Made by a program: the position numbers and the translations under genes. Positions 45,046 to 53,543 of a stretch of DNA of 64,000 nucleotides are shown in pieces. The DNA is from Corallococcus silvisoli. Its GTDB lineage: Bacteria > Myxococcota > Myxococcia > Myxococcales > Myxococcaceae. Under the pieces are notes generated by a model. It was not told the origin of the DNA, ran no database searches, and worked only from the letters and a program-made list of their open reading frames with translations. Location: the NCBI RefSeq assembly GCF_009909145.1, contig NZ_JAAAPJ010000013.1:186001-250000 (forward strand). Direction: 5' to 3'. Positions within the stretch are counted from its first letter, which is position 1, and every line of letters starts with the position of its first letter.

Positions 45046-45549
45046 CTTGGGGGGCTGCTGTTCATGGTGGATAGCGCGAGCAAGCACCCGACGGGTGGAG
45101 ACCTTGTCCACGGGGTCATGCGGGTTTGCGGGACCCGCGCGTCGGTCAATGCATTCTTTGTCAACTGTCTCAGGCGTCACCTTGAGATCATGAACATGAC
45201 CACCAGACCACCCGTGCCTACGGTCTGACGGTGCTGACCCTGGATGAGTCCCGTGCGCGGCGAGCGCTGATCGAGCACCGGCTGGTGATGCGAAGCGCGG
45301 ATCTCTTCAGGACGGGCGGCGCGGCCGAACCCGGTGGCGCCGCGCTCGGCGGCCCCAGGCCGGGCATGTCCGAGCCCGGTGGCGTCAAAGAAGCCCTCCA
45401 GCTTCGATCTCCGAGGGCGCTCCTCCCGGGCCGCCCTGCGCTGACAACACCTGACGGAGGCGCGGGCCGGGCGGGGCCGCGAACGCGTCCCCGCCTCCTT
45501 CTGGCGGCACGTGGCCCCCCCTTGCCGCCATCGGCCGCGCGCCATCCGC
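45046..45549. other. Gene-poor stretch next to the truncated synthase
   Basis: 504 bp with no convincing gene. From 45231 a short plus-strand stretch LTLDESRARRALIEHRL looks faintly protein-like, but it soon becomes low-complexity Gly/Pro/Arg. On the minus strand 45046-45180 is open but unrelated to RluA. This may be the debris that replaced the synthase N-terminus. Confidence 0.4.
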
Positions 45550-47133
45550 TCAGGGGCTCACGGTGAAGGTCCGCGTGTAGCTGTTGTTCGCCTCGTTGCT
45601 CTCCTGGACGGTATTGCCATCATCCACGCGCATGGTGAGGGTGTAGGTGCCCGCGGGCAGGGGATTCAGCTGGATGTCCGTCACCCCCTGGCCCGACAGC
45701 GACAGGAGACCGGTGGAGGACGCGGTGACCAGGGAGCTGCCCTGCAGCGTGAGCAGGACGGTGAAGGGCCCCGCGTCGGCGTTGCCGAAGTTGGCCCAGG
45801 CCAGGTCGATGTAGACCGACTGGGCCGTCGTGATGACGGCGCTGTTCGTGCTCGTCCCGGGCTGGTTGGACACCACGATGGGCGCGGACCAGCCGGACGG
45901 CGTGAAGGGGGCCAGGTCGGGCAACGGGCAGGACGAGGTCACGATCCGCTGATTGCCCGGGTTGGAGGTGCCCACGCTCACCCAGGCCGCCGGTCCCGCG
46001 GTCACGTCCTCCAGGCTGTTCGACGTCCCCGAGCTCCGGCTCACCCACGACCCGGAGCCGGACGAACTCGCGATCTGTCCCCCCTGGCCGACGACGACCC
46101 AGACGCCATCCAGATACGCGCCACTGAACCAGGCCAGGGTGCTGGGCGTCGCATCCAGGGACCACGACTGCCCCGTGGTGGACTTGTAGAGCCTTCCATC
46201 CGAGGTGCCCGCCACGAACTGCCCCCCGCCGGAGGCGACGAACTTGAAGGTCGCGCCGGGCACGTAGGCGGCATAGGACCAGGTCGTCCCATTGGACGAG
46301 GAGTAGACGTCGCCCTCCTGGCCCGTCACGACGAACACGCCACTCCCGAACGCGACGCCACGGCTCGCGGTGGTCGCTCCCGACGCGGGGATGGAGTTGA
46401 CGACGTTCCAGGAGAGCCCTCCGTCCGTCGACGCGATGATCAACGAGTACCAATGGAAGCTGGCGTCCAGGTAGGACCCCGTGACGACCCAGGCCCCGTT
46501 GCCATAGGCCACGTGGCCGAGCACGAAGCCCGAACCGAAGGACACGGTCCCCGTGACGGGCCCGCTCAACAGGGAGATGCGCCCTTCGGTTCCCACCGCG
46601 ACGAAGGTCCCGTTCCCGTACGCCACGTCCAGATAGGAGAAGGGGCTTGAAGCGGTGGACAGGTCGCTCCAGGCCGTCCCATTGCCGGAGGTGAGGATCT
46701 CCCCGCTGTTTCCCACCGCCACATAGAGGCCGTCGCCGTAGGCGACACCGCCCAGGATCCTCCCGGGCGCCACCTGCGGCTGAACGGCCCAGGCATTCGG
46801 CTGGCAGGCCGCGAGCGCCGCCAACGCCCGCTCAGCGGTGGGCGCCGAAGCGGTGCCCCCCGTCAGGTCCACCGCCATTCCACGGGAGGTGACAAGCCTT
46901 GCCTCATCCCGCACGCGCAACGCCTGCTCCGACAGGCGTGACTGGGAGGGCGTTTCGACCTCGGCCGCGGAGCGCTCCAGGGCGGCTCGGGGCCACGCGG
47001 CCCACTCCGCGGGCGCCGTGCTCCGGGGCTCGCTCGCTGTGAGGTCGGGTTCGGCTCCGCAGCCCGCCAGGGAGATGACGGAGAGCAGCGATAGGATGGA
47101 CAATCCATGACGTCGATAGGGAATAGAAGACAT
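45550..47133 (-). CDS. Beta-propeller lipoprotein with C-terminal CARDB domain
   Basis: 527 residues from ATG 47133 (AGGAGAAG upstream). A lipoprotein signal ends in VISLAGC. After a charged linker, residues 100-410 show seven or more repeats such as GVAYGDGLYVAVGNSGEILTS and DVAYGNGTFVAVGTEGRI, a sortilin/BNR-like propeller. The last 110 residues form a CARDB adhesion-type domain (DLAWANFGNADAG, NTVQESNEANNSYTRTFTV). The likely role is binding at the cell surface. It is transcribed away from module 2 and separated from it by 660 bp of debris. Confidence 0.86.
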   Translation of the reverse strand: MSSIPYRRHGLSILSLLSVISLAGCGAEPDLTASEPRSTAPAEWAAWPRAALERSAAEVETPSQSRLSEQALRVRDEARLVTSRGMAVDLTGGTASAPTAERALAALAACQPNAWAVQPQVAPGRILGGVAYGDGLYVAVGNSGEILTSGNGTAWSDLSTASSPFSYLDVAYGNGTFVAVGTEGRISLLSGPVTGTVSFGSGFVLGHVAYGNGAWVVTGSYLDASFHWYSLIIASTDGGLSWNVVNSIPASGATTASRGVAFGSGVFVVTGQEGDVYSSSNGTTWSYAAYVPGATFKFVASGGGQFVAGTSDGRLYKSTTGQSWSLDATPSTLAWFSGAYLDGVWVVVGQGGQIASSSGSGSWVSRSSGTSNSLEDVTAGPAAWVSVGTSNPGNQRIVTSSCPLPDLAPFTPSGWSAPIVVSNQPGTSTNSAVITTAQSVYIDLAWANFGNADAGPFTVLLTLQGSSLVTASSTGLLSLSGQGVTDIQLNPLPAGTYTLTMRVDDGNTVQESNEANNSYTRTFTVSP

Positions 47134-47388
47134 GGGGGCTTCTCCTGATATGGGAAAGGGGCGGGTGGGAATTCAGACATGGGGGGTTTGGTAAGGGCAA
47201 GCATGACTCCAGGCATGGCAAGAAAAGCCCTCATTCCAAGACGGGGTCCGGCCTGACTTGGGAGCCCGGCTCCCGGGACAGGAGGACCGGTCGCGCCGGG
47301 TCCTCTCCCCCGGAACGTTCGAGGTGACACCTTCCGGTGGGGGCGCGGTGTTCCCTTCGCGCACCGCATCTATCGAGGGGAAATCACC
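47134..47388. other. Upstream region of the CARDB lipoprotein
   Basis: 255 bp with no gene. It must contain the promoter of the lipoprotein, read leftward, and of the small fragment at 47389. I see no clear promoter boxes or repeats. Confidence 0.4.
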
Positions 47389-47533
47389 ATGTCCTTGTTC
47401 GTACCCGCGCAGGTTCCCGCCGAGCATCTGGGGTGGCTCAGCGGCAAGCTGCTGGGGGTGACGCTCACCAGCCGCACCCACGCCCTGGGCCACGCGCTCG
47501 TGGGAAGCCTGCGCGCGGAGGTCCGCTCGTCAT
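47389..47533 (+). pseudogene. N-terminal fragment of an unknown gene cut by the IS91-like relic
   Basis: ATG 47389 with GAGGGGAAATC upstream begins a protein-like frame, PAEHLGWLSGKLLGVTLT and ALGHALVGSLRAE. It loses its character where the IS91-like remnant starts at 47534. On the far side, at about 47650-47770, another frame reads HFAGEPFNSSATFWVRSESY, which could be the lost part of the same or another gene. The family is unknown. Confidence 0.4.
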
Positions 47534-47640
47534 GCATTGCCCTCGCGGCCTGCGACGCTGGCCCCGGCACAGGGTCCTCCCCAGAGCGCGGGGTGTTGAG
47601 CCCAAGCACCCACAACAGGGCTCCTCTCCGTCCTCTACTT
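47534..47640 (+). mobile_element. IS91-like remnant, copy C (shortest)
   Basis: The sequence from GCATTGCCCTCG to CTCCTCTCCGTCCTCTACTT matches copy A at about 34940-35209 with most of the middle deleted. It keeps the TGGCCCCGGCACA stretch that copy B lacks. No coding capacity remains. Its right end is the same terminal sequence as in copies A and B. Confidence 0.6.
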
Positions 47641-47794
47641 GTCGGCCCTGGTACGCGGTCACCCACTTCGCGGGCGAGCCTTTCAACTCCAGCGCCACCT
47701 TCTGGGTGCGCTCGGAGTCATACAACGCCTACTCGCAGCGGGGGCCTTCACCGCGGCCACACGGAGCGGGCCGAAATATGTTGAAGATGGGCAC

Positions 47795-49462
47795 ATGTCG
47801 CCGCCCCCGGCCCATCCCTCCCTGACCTCTCTCGTGCCTCCGCCGGGAGAGCTCCTCCGCACGCAGCAAAAAGCCGGCCGGTCCGCCGTGGTCGGGCTGA
47901 TGCTCCTCTGGTGCGCCGCCTTCGTGAGTCCCTTCGTGACCTACCAGGCGGACGTGAAGGCGGCGGAGGGCGAGCTCCTCATCCACCTGTCGGACCGCGC
48001 GGGCCTCCAGGCCCAGGCGCTGGGCGCTCACCTCGGACTGCTGCGCTCGGAGCTGCAACGGCTCGCGGAGCACCCGTCGCTCAGACCCGAGGACGGAGTA
48101 GCAGGCCCCGAGCTGGCGCTCCTCGAGAATGCCTTCGGCCACACGTCGCTCTTCTCGGGGGGCGTCGCGCTGGTGTCCGCGACCGGCCAGCGCATCTGGA
48201 GCGACCCGGTGAACATGCCGCTCGGGCGCACAGCGCTCACCTCGCGCCCCTGGTTCCGGCGGATGATGGAGAAGCAGGCCGCCTCGGTGGGACTGGTGGA
48301 CGAGGAAGGCGGAGGGCTCATCGCGGTCGCGGTCCCCATCGTGCGCGACGACCATGTCGTGGGCCTCCTCGTGGGTGAGCTCGCGACGGCGAGCGAGCTG
48401 CTGCCGCCCCATCGCGGGACGAACGAGTCCATGGTCGCCCTGCTCGGCGAGCGCGGCCGGCTCCTCCTCCCGGCGACGCCCCCTCCCCTCCTGCGTCAGG
48501 TGGATCTCGCCGCGCACCTTCGCCCGCTGGTGGACGCTCCAGGGGCCGTCACGCTCGGAGGCGCGCGGTTCCTCGGCGCGGCGGCGCTCGTTCCCGGAAC
48601 CGAGATGCTGCTCGTCGTGCTCGAGGACGAGGCGCGGGACCGCGCGCTGCTCAAGCGCCGCTACCTGGGCCAGCTCGGGACTCACACCGCGCTGCTCGGC
48701 GGAGTGCTCCTGCTCTTCACCGTGCTCCTGCGCCGCTCCTACCGTTCGCTGATGGCCGCCGAAGAACACCTGCGGCGCCAGGAGACGATGGCGGCGCTCG
48801 GCACGGCCTCCTCGCTCATCGCCCACGAGGTGAAGAACGCGCTCAACAGCATGCAGGCCGCGCTCAGCATGATTCGCGCGAAGGGAGGGGAGACGGCCCT
48901 GCCCGTCCAGGCGCTGCGTTCCCAGGCGGACCGGCTCGGACACCTCGCCCGCTCCCTGCTGAGCTTCGCCTCCCCCCAGTCCACGCAGCAGCGCAGCTGC
49001 GAGATGCACCTGCTCGTCCAGGACGCGCTTCAAGCCGTGAGGCTCCTGCCGGAAGCAGCGGATGTCGCCGTCGAGACCTCCCTGCAGGAGGGGCTCTTCG
49101 TGAAGGGGGATCCGACGCTGCTGGTCTCCGCGGTCGACAACCTCATCCGCAACGCCGTCGAAGCGGGCGCCGTGGCTCATGACACAGGACAGCAGCCGAC
49201 GCCTCGCGTCGAAGTCCGGCTCCTGCGCGAAGGCGCGGAGGTGGTGCTCCTCGTGGAGGACAACGCAGGAGGCGTGCCCCCGGCCTTCGAGCCCAGGCTC
49301 TGGGAGCCCTTCGCGGTGGGCCGCTCGAGGGGCATCGGGCTTGGGCTTCCGATGGTGCGCACGGCCATCCGCGCGCATGATGGAGGAAGCGTTTCCTATA
49401 CACGCGTGCCCGGAGGCAGCCGCTTCACGGTTCGCCTCCCGCTCGAGAAAATGGCTTCATGA
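47795..49462 (+). CDS. Sensor histidine kinase (module 2, SulP/carbonic anhydrase)
   Basis: 555 residues from ATG 47795; the ribosome site is weak. Two membrane helices (about 28-50 and 288-310) enclose a periplasmic sensor of about 230 residues with RPWFRRMMEKQAASVGL and AVAVPIVRDDHVVGLLVG, a dCache/double-PAS-like layout. HisKA has phospho-acceptor His344 in SSLIAHEVKNALNSM. HATPase has N-box DNLIRNAVEAG, G1 VEDNAGGVPP and G2 SRGIGLGLPMVRTA. The stop overlaps the NtrC-like gene (ATGA). It is the likely sensor for the downstream SulP/carbonic anhydrase operon; the ligand is unknown. Confidence 0.91.
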   Translation: MSPPPAHPSLTSLVPPPGELLRTQQKAGRSAVVGLMLLWCAAFVSPFVTYQADVKAAEGELLIHLSDRAGLQAQALGAHLGLLRSELQRLAEHPSLRPEDGVAGPELALLENAFGHTSLFSGGVALVSATGQRIWSDPVNMPLGRTALTSRPWFRRMMEKQAASVGLVDEEGGGLIAVAVPIVRDDHVVGLLVGELATASELLPPHRGTNESMVALLGERGRLLLPATPPPLLRQVDLAAHLRPLVDAPGAVTLGGARFLGAAALVPGTEMLLVVLEDEARDRALLKRRYLGQLGTHTALLGGVLLLFTVLLRRSYRSLMAAEEHLRRQETMAALGTASSLIAHEVKNALNSMQAALSMIRAKGGETALPVQALRSQADRLGHLARSLLSFASPQSTQQRSCEMHLLVQDALQAVRLLPEAADVAVETSLQEGLFVKGDPTLLVSAVDNLIRNAVEAGAVAHDTGQQPTPRVEVRLLREGAEVVLLVEDNAGGVPPAFEPRLWEPFAVGRSRGIGLGLPMVRTAIRAHDGGSVSYTRVPGGSRFTVRLPLEKMAS

Positions 49463-50811
49463 GCACCTCCCTGCTGCTCGTCGATGACGACAGGACCTTC
49501 TCCTCGCTCGCGGCCTCCATGCTGAGCCAGGAGGGTTTTCGCGTCCGGGTCGCGCGCTCACTGCATGAGACCCGCGTCGCGCTCGCCGCCGAGGCGCCAG
49601 ACCTGGTGCTGCTGGACCGCAGGCTGCCGGACGGAGATGGGCTCGACTTCCTGCCCGAGCTGCGCGCCCAGCTTCCGGCGACCATCGTGCTGATGGTGAC
49701 CGCGCACGGCGACATCGAGAGCGCGGTCGAAGCCATCCGCGCGGGTGCCCGCGACTACCTGAGCAAGCCGGTCGAGATCGACGACCTGGTGATGCGCGCA
49801 CGCCGCGCGGCGAGCGACCTCCAGCTCCAGGAACGGCTGCGTCAGGCCGAGAGCGTCCTTGAAGGACGGCATCGGATGGCGGAGCCCCGCTCGCCGGCGA
49901 TGCAGCGGACGCTCGTGATGCTGGAGCGGATCGCCACCACGCCGCGCAGCCCCGTCCTCCTGCTCGGGGAGACCGGGACCGGGAAGGCGGTGCTCGCCCG
50001 CCACCTCCACGCCCTGCGCCAGAAGCAGGGAGCCTTCGTGCAGATCAACTGCGCCGCGCTTCCGGACACGATGATGGAGAGCGAGCTCTTCGGACACGAG
50101 CGCGGCGCCTTCACGGACGCGAAGACGGCCAGGCGCGGGCTCGTGGAGCTCGCGAACGACGGGCTCCTCTTTCTCGACGAGGTGGGTGAGCTGCCGCTCG
50201 CGCTCCAGGCCAAGCTGCTCACGTTCCTCGACAAGGGGGCCTTCCGGCGGCTCGGTGGGATGACGGAGCTCACGAGCACCGCCCGCATCGTGGCGGCCAC
50301 CAACAAGGACCTCGAAGCGGAGGTCGCCGCCGGGCGCTTTCGCGAGGACCTCCTCTTCCGGCTGAGCGTGTTCCGGGTGGACGTGCCCCCCTTGCGTGAG
50401 CGCCGTGAGGACGTGCTGCCGCTCGCACGGACGCTCGTGCAGGAGCTCAGCTCGGAGCTCGGCCGGCGCCCGGTCCCCTTCTCACCCGCCGCGGAGGAGC
50501 GCCTGCTGAGCTATCCCTTCCCCGGCAACGTCCGGGAGCTGCGCAACGTGCTCGAGCGGGCGCTCGTGCTCGAGGGCGGGCCCACGCTCGAGCTCCAGGC
50601 GCTCGCCAAGGGGGGCGGCGCGCAGGCCCCGATCGACCCCAACGCGTTCTTCGTGTCGGGCCCACCCCGGCCGCTCGATGAAGTGGAGCGGCTCTACGTC
50701 CGGCACGTGCTCGAGCAGCTCGGAGGCAGGCGCGTGGAGGCGGCCCGCGCACTGGGTCTGTCCTACCCGACCTTCCTCCGCCGCATGGAGGAGAGCCCGC
50801 CCTCGGAGTGA
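49459..50811 (+). CDS. NtrC-family sigma-54 activator response regulator (module 2)
   Basis: 450 residues; ATG overlaps the kinase stop by four bases. The receiver has acidic DDD at 9-11 and phospho-Asp53 in LVLLDRRLP. The AAA+ domain has Walker A GETGTGKA and Walker B LLFLDEVGE, and the sigma-54 loop reads GAFTDA instead of GAFTGA. A Fis-type helix-turn-helix lies at the end (GGRRVEAARALGLSYPTFLR). The next gene has a strong sigma-54 promoter and paired upstream repeats, making this protein its probable activator. GAFTDA variants are frequent in myxobacterial activators, and some still work with sigma-54. Confidence 0.93.
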   Translation: MSTSLLLVDDDRTFSSLAASMLSQEGFRVRVARSLHETRVALAAEAPDLVLLDRRLPDGDGLDFLPELRAQLPATIVLMVTAHGDIESAVEAIRAGARDYLSKPVEIDDLVMRARRAASDLQLQERLRQAESVLEGRHRMAEPRSPAMQRTLVMLERIATTPRSPVLLLGETGTGKAVLARHLHALRQKQGAFVQINCAALPDTMMESELFGHERGAFTDAKTARRGLVELANDGLLFLDEVGELPLALQAKLLTFLDKGAFRRLGGMTELTSTARIVAATNKDLEAEVAAGRFREDLLFRLSVFRVDVPPLRERREDVLPLARTLVQELSSELGRRPVPFSPAAEERLLSYPFPGNVRELRNVLERALVLEGGPTLELQALAKGGGAQAPIDPNAFFVSGPPRPLDEVERLYVRHVLEQLGGRRVEAARALGLSYPTFLRRMEESPPSE

Positions 50812-50827
50812 AGGAATTTAAAATTCG

Positions 50828-50871
50828 TTCATCGCCCGGACCGACGGATTCACGTTTCTTTCATCGCCCGG
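50828..50871 (+). promoter_or_regulatory. Paired TTCATCGCCCGG repeats, candidate activator sites
   Basis: TTCATCGCCCGG occurs at 50828-50839 and again, perfectly, at 50860-50871, 32 bp start to start (three DNA turns). They lie 44 and 76 bp upstream of the sigma-54 -24 box. This is the geometry of an enhancer for an NtrC-type activator. GGACCGAC, shared with module 1, overlaps the end of the first repeat (50838-50845). Confidence 0.65.
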
Positions 50872-50914
50872 TCTGGAAGCGCCACGCCCCCGACGGAAGG
50901 GGCCCGGGGCGGTC

Positions 50915-50929
50915 TGGCACAACGCTTGC
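50915..50929 (+). promoter_or_regulatory. Sigma-54 promoter of the SulP/carbonic anhydrase operon
   Basis: TGGCAC at 50915-50920 and TTGC at 50926-50929 form a -24/-12 element with the obligatory GG and GC dinucleotides exactly ten bases apart. Transcription should start near 50941, leaving a leader of about 49 bases with GGGAG before ATG 50990. It is the best sigma-54 match in the window. Confidence 0.75.
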
Positions 50930-50989
50930 GTAGCCCCCTGTCACGTCGAGCCCCGGTTGCGGCCCGGCGGATGACAGGGAGCGCGTGCA

Positions 50990-52561
50990 ATGACTTCGGA
51001 TGTAAAGGCTGCAGAGGCGAAGCCGTCGTTGAAGGCGATCCTCGCTTCGGATTTGCCAGCTTCGCTGGTGGTGTTCCTGGTGGCCCTGCCCCTCTGCATG
51101 GGCATCGCGCTCGCCTCTGGAGCGCCCATCATGGCGGGACTCATTGCCGGCGTCGTGGGAGGCCTGGTGGTGGGCTTCCTGGGCGGCGTGCCGCTGCTCG
51201 TGAGCGGCCCCGCGGCGGGCCTCGCGGTGATGGTCTTCGGCTTCATCCAGCAGCTGGGCTTCGCCGTGACGTGCGCGGCGGTGGCGGCGGCGGGACTCGT
51301 GCAGGTGGCGCTCGGCGGCCTGAAGGTCGCGCGCTCGGCGCTGGCCATCTCGCCGGCCGTGATCCACGGGATGCTCGCGGGTATCGGCATCCTCATCGTG
51401 CTGGGGCAGGTGCACATCGTTCTCGGTGGCTCTCCGCAGAGCAATGCCTGGAACAACCTGCGTGAGCTGCCCGGGCAGATCCTCAACCTTCATGGAGCGG
51501 CCACGCTGCTGGGCCTGCTGACGCTGGGAGTCCTCATCGCGTGGGGGTTCCTGCCGAACGGGCGGCTGAAGAAGGTCCCGGGGCCGCTGGTGGCGGTCGT
51601 GGGCGGGACCGTGGTCGCGGCGGTGATGAACGCGGACGTGGCGCGGGTGCAGCTGGCGGCGGATGCGCTGGCGGCCATCAAGCTGCCGTCCCTTCCGGAG
51701 GGCTCCATGTGGGGCGCCTTCTTCGTCGCCGTGTTCTCCCTCGCCCTCGTGGCGAGCGCCGAATCGCTCCTGAGCGCGGTGGCGACCGACAAGCTCCACA
51801 CGGGCCCGCGGGCGAACCTGGACCGCGAGCTGCTCGCGCAGGGCGTGGCGAACACCGTCTCCGGTCTGCTCGGCGGCCTGCCCATCACCGGCGTCATCGT
51901 GCGCAGCGCGGCGAACATCAACGCCGGCGCGAAGACGCGCTGGTCGGCGGTGCTCCATGCGGTGTGGATGCTCGCCTTCATCACCCTGCTGGGGCGCCTG
52001 GCGGCGTACGTGCCCCTGACGGTGCTCGCCGGCCTGCTCGTGCACGTGGGCATGAAGCTCGTGAACCTGGCCCACATCCGGGAGCTGCGGCACCGCGGTG
52101 AGCTGCCCGTGTACCTCATCACCGTGTTCGGCGTCGTGGGCATCAACCTGCTCGCGGGCATCGGTCTGGGACTCGGCGCGGCCATCCTCCGGCTCCTGTG
52201 GCAGCTGGGCCAGGTGCGCGTGGAGATCCGCGCCGCCAATGGCATTCATCAGGTCTGCATCAGCGGAGCGCTGACGTTCGTCGGGGTGCCGAAGCTGTCG
52301 ACGGCGCTCGCGAAGGTCCCCGCGGGCTCCCGGGTGGAGGTGGACGTGGCGGTGAACACGCTCGACCACTCCGGCTTCGAGGCGCTCGAGAGCTGGGCGG
52401 ACACGTATCGCAAGACGGGCGGCACCGTGACCATGGAGCCGCTCGAGGACGTCTGGACCCGGCGCAGCGCGCGTGCGGGCCCGGCGCCGGGCTCCGCGGC
52501 GCCAACCCCTTCCTCCCCCGTTCATCACGTTTCGACTCTCTCTCCCGGAGGTGTGCAGTGA
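50990..52561 (+). CDS. SulP-family transporter, probably bicarbonate (module 2)
   Basis: 523 residues with GGGAG nine bases before ATG 50990. The SulP core (about 20-400) shows FLVALPLCMGIALASGAPI, LLVSGPAAGLAVMVFGF and QGVANTVSGLLGGLPITGVI. The last 90 residues are a degenerate STAS-like domain (GIHQVCISGALTFVGVPKL, VEVDVAVNTLDHSGF). The stop overlaps the GTG of a beta-carbonic anhydrase gene. SulP plus carbonic anhydrase is a known pairing for sodium-driven bicarbonate uptake, so bicarbonate is the probable cargo; this is inferred from the neighbour. It is transcribed from the sigma-54 promoter at 50915. Confidence 0.92.
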   Translation: MTSDVKAAEAKPSLKAILASDLPASLVVFLVALPLCMGIALASGAPIMAGLIAGVVGGLVVGFLGGVPLLVSGPAAGLAVMVFGFIQQLGFAVTCAAVAAAGLVQVALGGLKVARSALAISPAVIHGMLAGIGILIVLGQVHIVLGGSPQSNAWNNLRELPGQILNLHGAATLLGLLTLGVLIAWGFLPNGRLKKVPGPLVAVVGGTVVAAVMNADVARVQLAADALAAIKLPSLPEGSMWGAFFVAVFSLALVASAESLLSAVATDKLHTGPRANLDRELLAQGVANTVSGLLGGLPITGVIVRSAANINAGAKTRWSAVLHAVWMLAFITLLGRLAAYVPLTVLAGLLVHVGMKLVNLAHIRELRHRGELPVYLITVFGVVGINLLAGIGLGLGAAILRLLWQLGQVRVEIRAANGIHQVCISGALTFVGVPKLSTALAKVPAGSRVEVDVAVNTLDHSGFEALESWADTYRKTGGTVTMEPLEDVWTRRSARAGPAPGSAAPTPSSPVHHVSTLSPGGVQ

Positions 52562-53256
52562 AGAAGCTCATCAGAGGCCTGCTCGATTTCCAGCGTCACA
52601 CGCTGCCCTCGTACCGCGCGACCTTCGCGAGGCTCGCGAAGGGGCAATCCCCTGACTGCCTCTTCATCAGCTGCTCGGACAGCCGCGTGGTGCCGAACCT
52701 GCTCGTCTCCACGGACCCGGGCGACCTCTTCACCGTGCGCAACGTGGGAAACCTGGTCCCGTCGGCCACGCCCGGCGGTCAGCCCTCGGCGGACCGCGGA
52801 GAGGCGGCGGCCATCGAGTTCTCCCTGGGCTTCCTGCCCATCGAGGACGTCGTGGTCTGCGGCCACTCGGGCTGCGGCGCGATGAAGGCCATCCTGGCCG
52901 GCGGCGCCGTGGACGGCGCTCCGAACCTCGAGAAGTGGCTCGCGCACGGAGCGCCCTCGCTCAAGAAGCTGCGTGAGAACAACTCCCAGGTGGGCGAGGG
53001 GCTGCCCGACGCGGATCGCCTCTCCCAGCTGAACGTCCTCGAGCAGCTCGAGCACCTGAAGACCTACCCCATCGTGCGCGACCGGCTCGCGGCGGGGACG
53101 CTGCGGCTGCACGGCTGGTGGTTCGACATCGGGGCGGCGCAGGTCCACGCCTACCGGGCGGACCTCGGCCGCTTCGTGCCCATCGACGAGACCGAGGGCG
53201 ACCGCCTCCTGATGACGCTGTCCGACGAGCAGTCCGCGCTCCGCGCCGTCCAGTAA
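52558..53256 (+). CDS. Beta-class carbonic anhydrase
   Basis: 232 residues from GTG 52558, overlapping the SulP stop, with GGAGG upstream. The zinc ligands are Cys39 (FISCSDSRVVPN), His103 and Cys106 (VVVCGHSGCGAMK), and the Asp41-Arg43 dyad of the C-x-D-S-R motif is intact. The enzyme interconverts carbon dioxide and bicarbonate in the cytoplasm. Coupling to a SulP transporter suggests it converts imported bicarbonate or keeps the gradient. It is the second gene of the sigma-54-driven operon. Confidence 0.96.
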   Translation: MKKLIRGLLDFQRHTLPSYRATFARLAKGQSPDCLFISCSDSRVVPNLLVSTDPGDLFTVRNVGNLVPSATPGGQPSADRGEAAAIEFSLGFLPIEDVVVCGHSGCGAMKAILAGGAVDGAPNLEKWLAHGAPSLKKLRENNSQVGEGLPDADRLSQLNVLEQLEHLKTYPIVRDRLAAGTLRLHGWWFDIGAAQVHAYRADLGRFVPIDETEGDRLLMTLSDEQSALRAVQ

Positions 53257-53332
53257 GGCGGCATCGAGGCAGGCAACGTCGAGCCTCGGCGAGCCCGCGT
53301 GCAGCGGGGGTCGCCGGGGCTTCGCTTCAACC

Positions 53333-53376
53333 CCTTGCCAGCCACCTTTCGCCCTCGGCGGCAGGGGCTGGCAAGG
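53333..53376 (+). terminator. Hairpin after the carbonic anhydrase gene
   Basis: CCTTGCCAGCC at 53333-53343 and GGCTGGCAAGG at 53366-53376 form a perfect 11-bp stem with a 22-base loop, 77 bp past the stop. There is no T-run, so it may act as a transcript end stabiliser or a factor-dependent stop. Confidence 0.4.
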
Positions 53377-53543
53377 CGGCGAGCCGCTTCAGGGGCCCAG
53401 TGCCGTGATCGCCACGAAGCGCTGGACCTCCTCGGGCTCCGTTGCATGGAAGGTGATGGGAATGACGCAGCCTCGCGTCATCACGGCTTGCTCATGGACG
53501 CCTCATTCGTCCGGCACTGCCTCGTGGTCTAGAGTACGGACCC

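Noticed and set aside
45231..45566. Plus-strand frame of 111 residues
   Set aside because: The first 20 residues look plausible, but the rest is Gly/Pro/Arg low complexity with no ribosome site.
50861..52528. Minus-strand frame of 555 residues opposite SulP-2
   Set aside because: Shadow frame, Arg/His/Gln-rich, no signatures; the sense SulP gene is certain.
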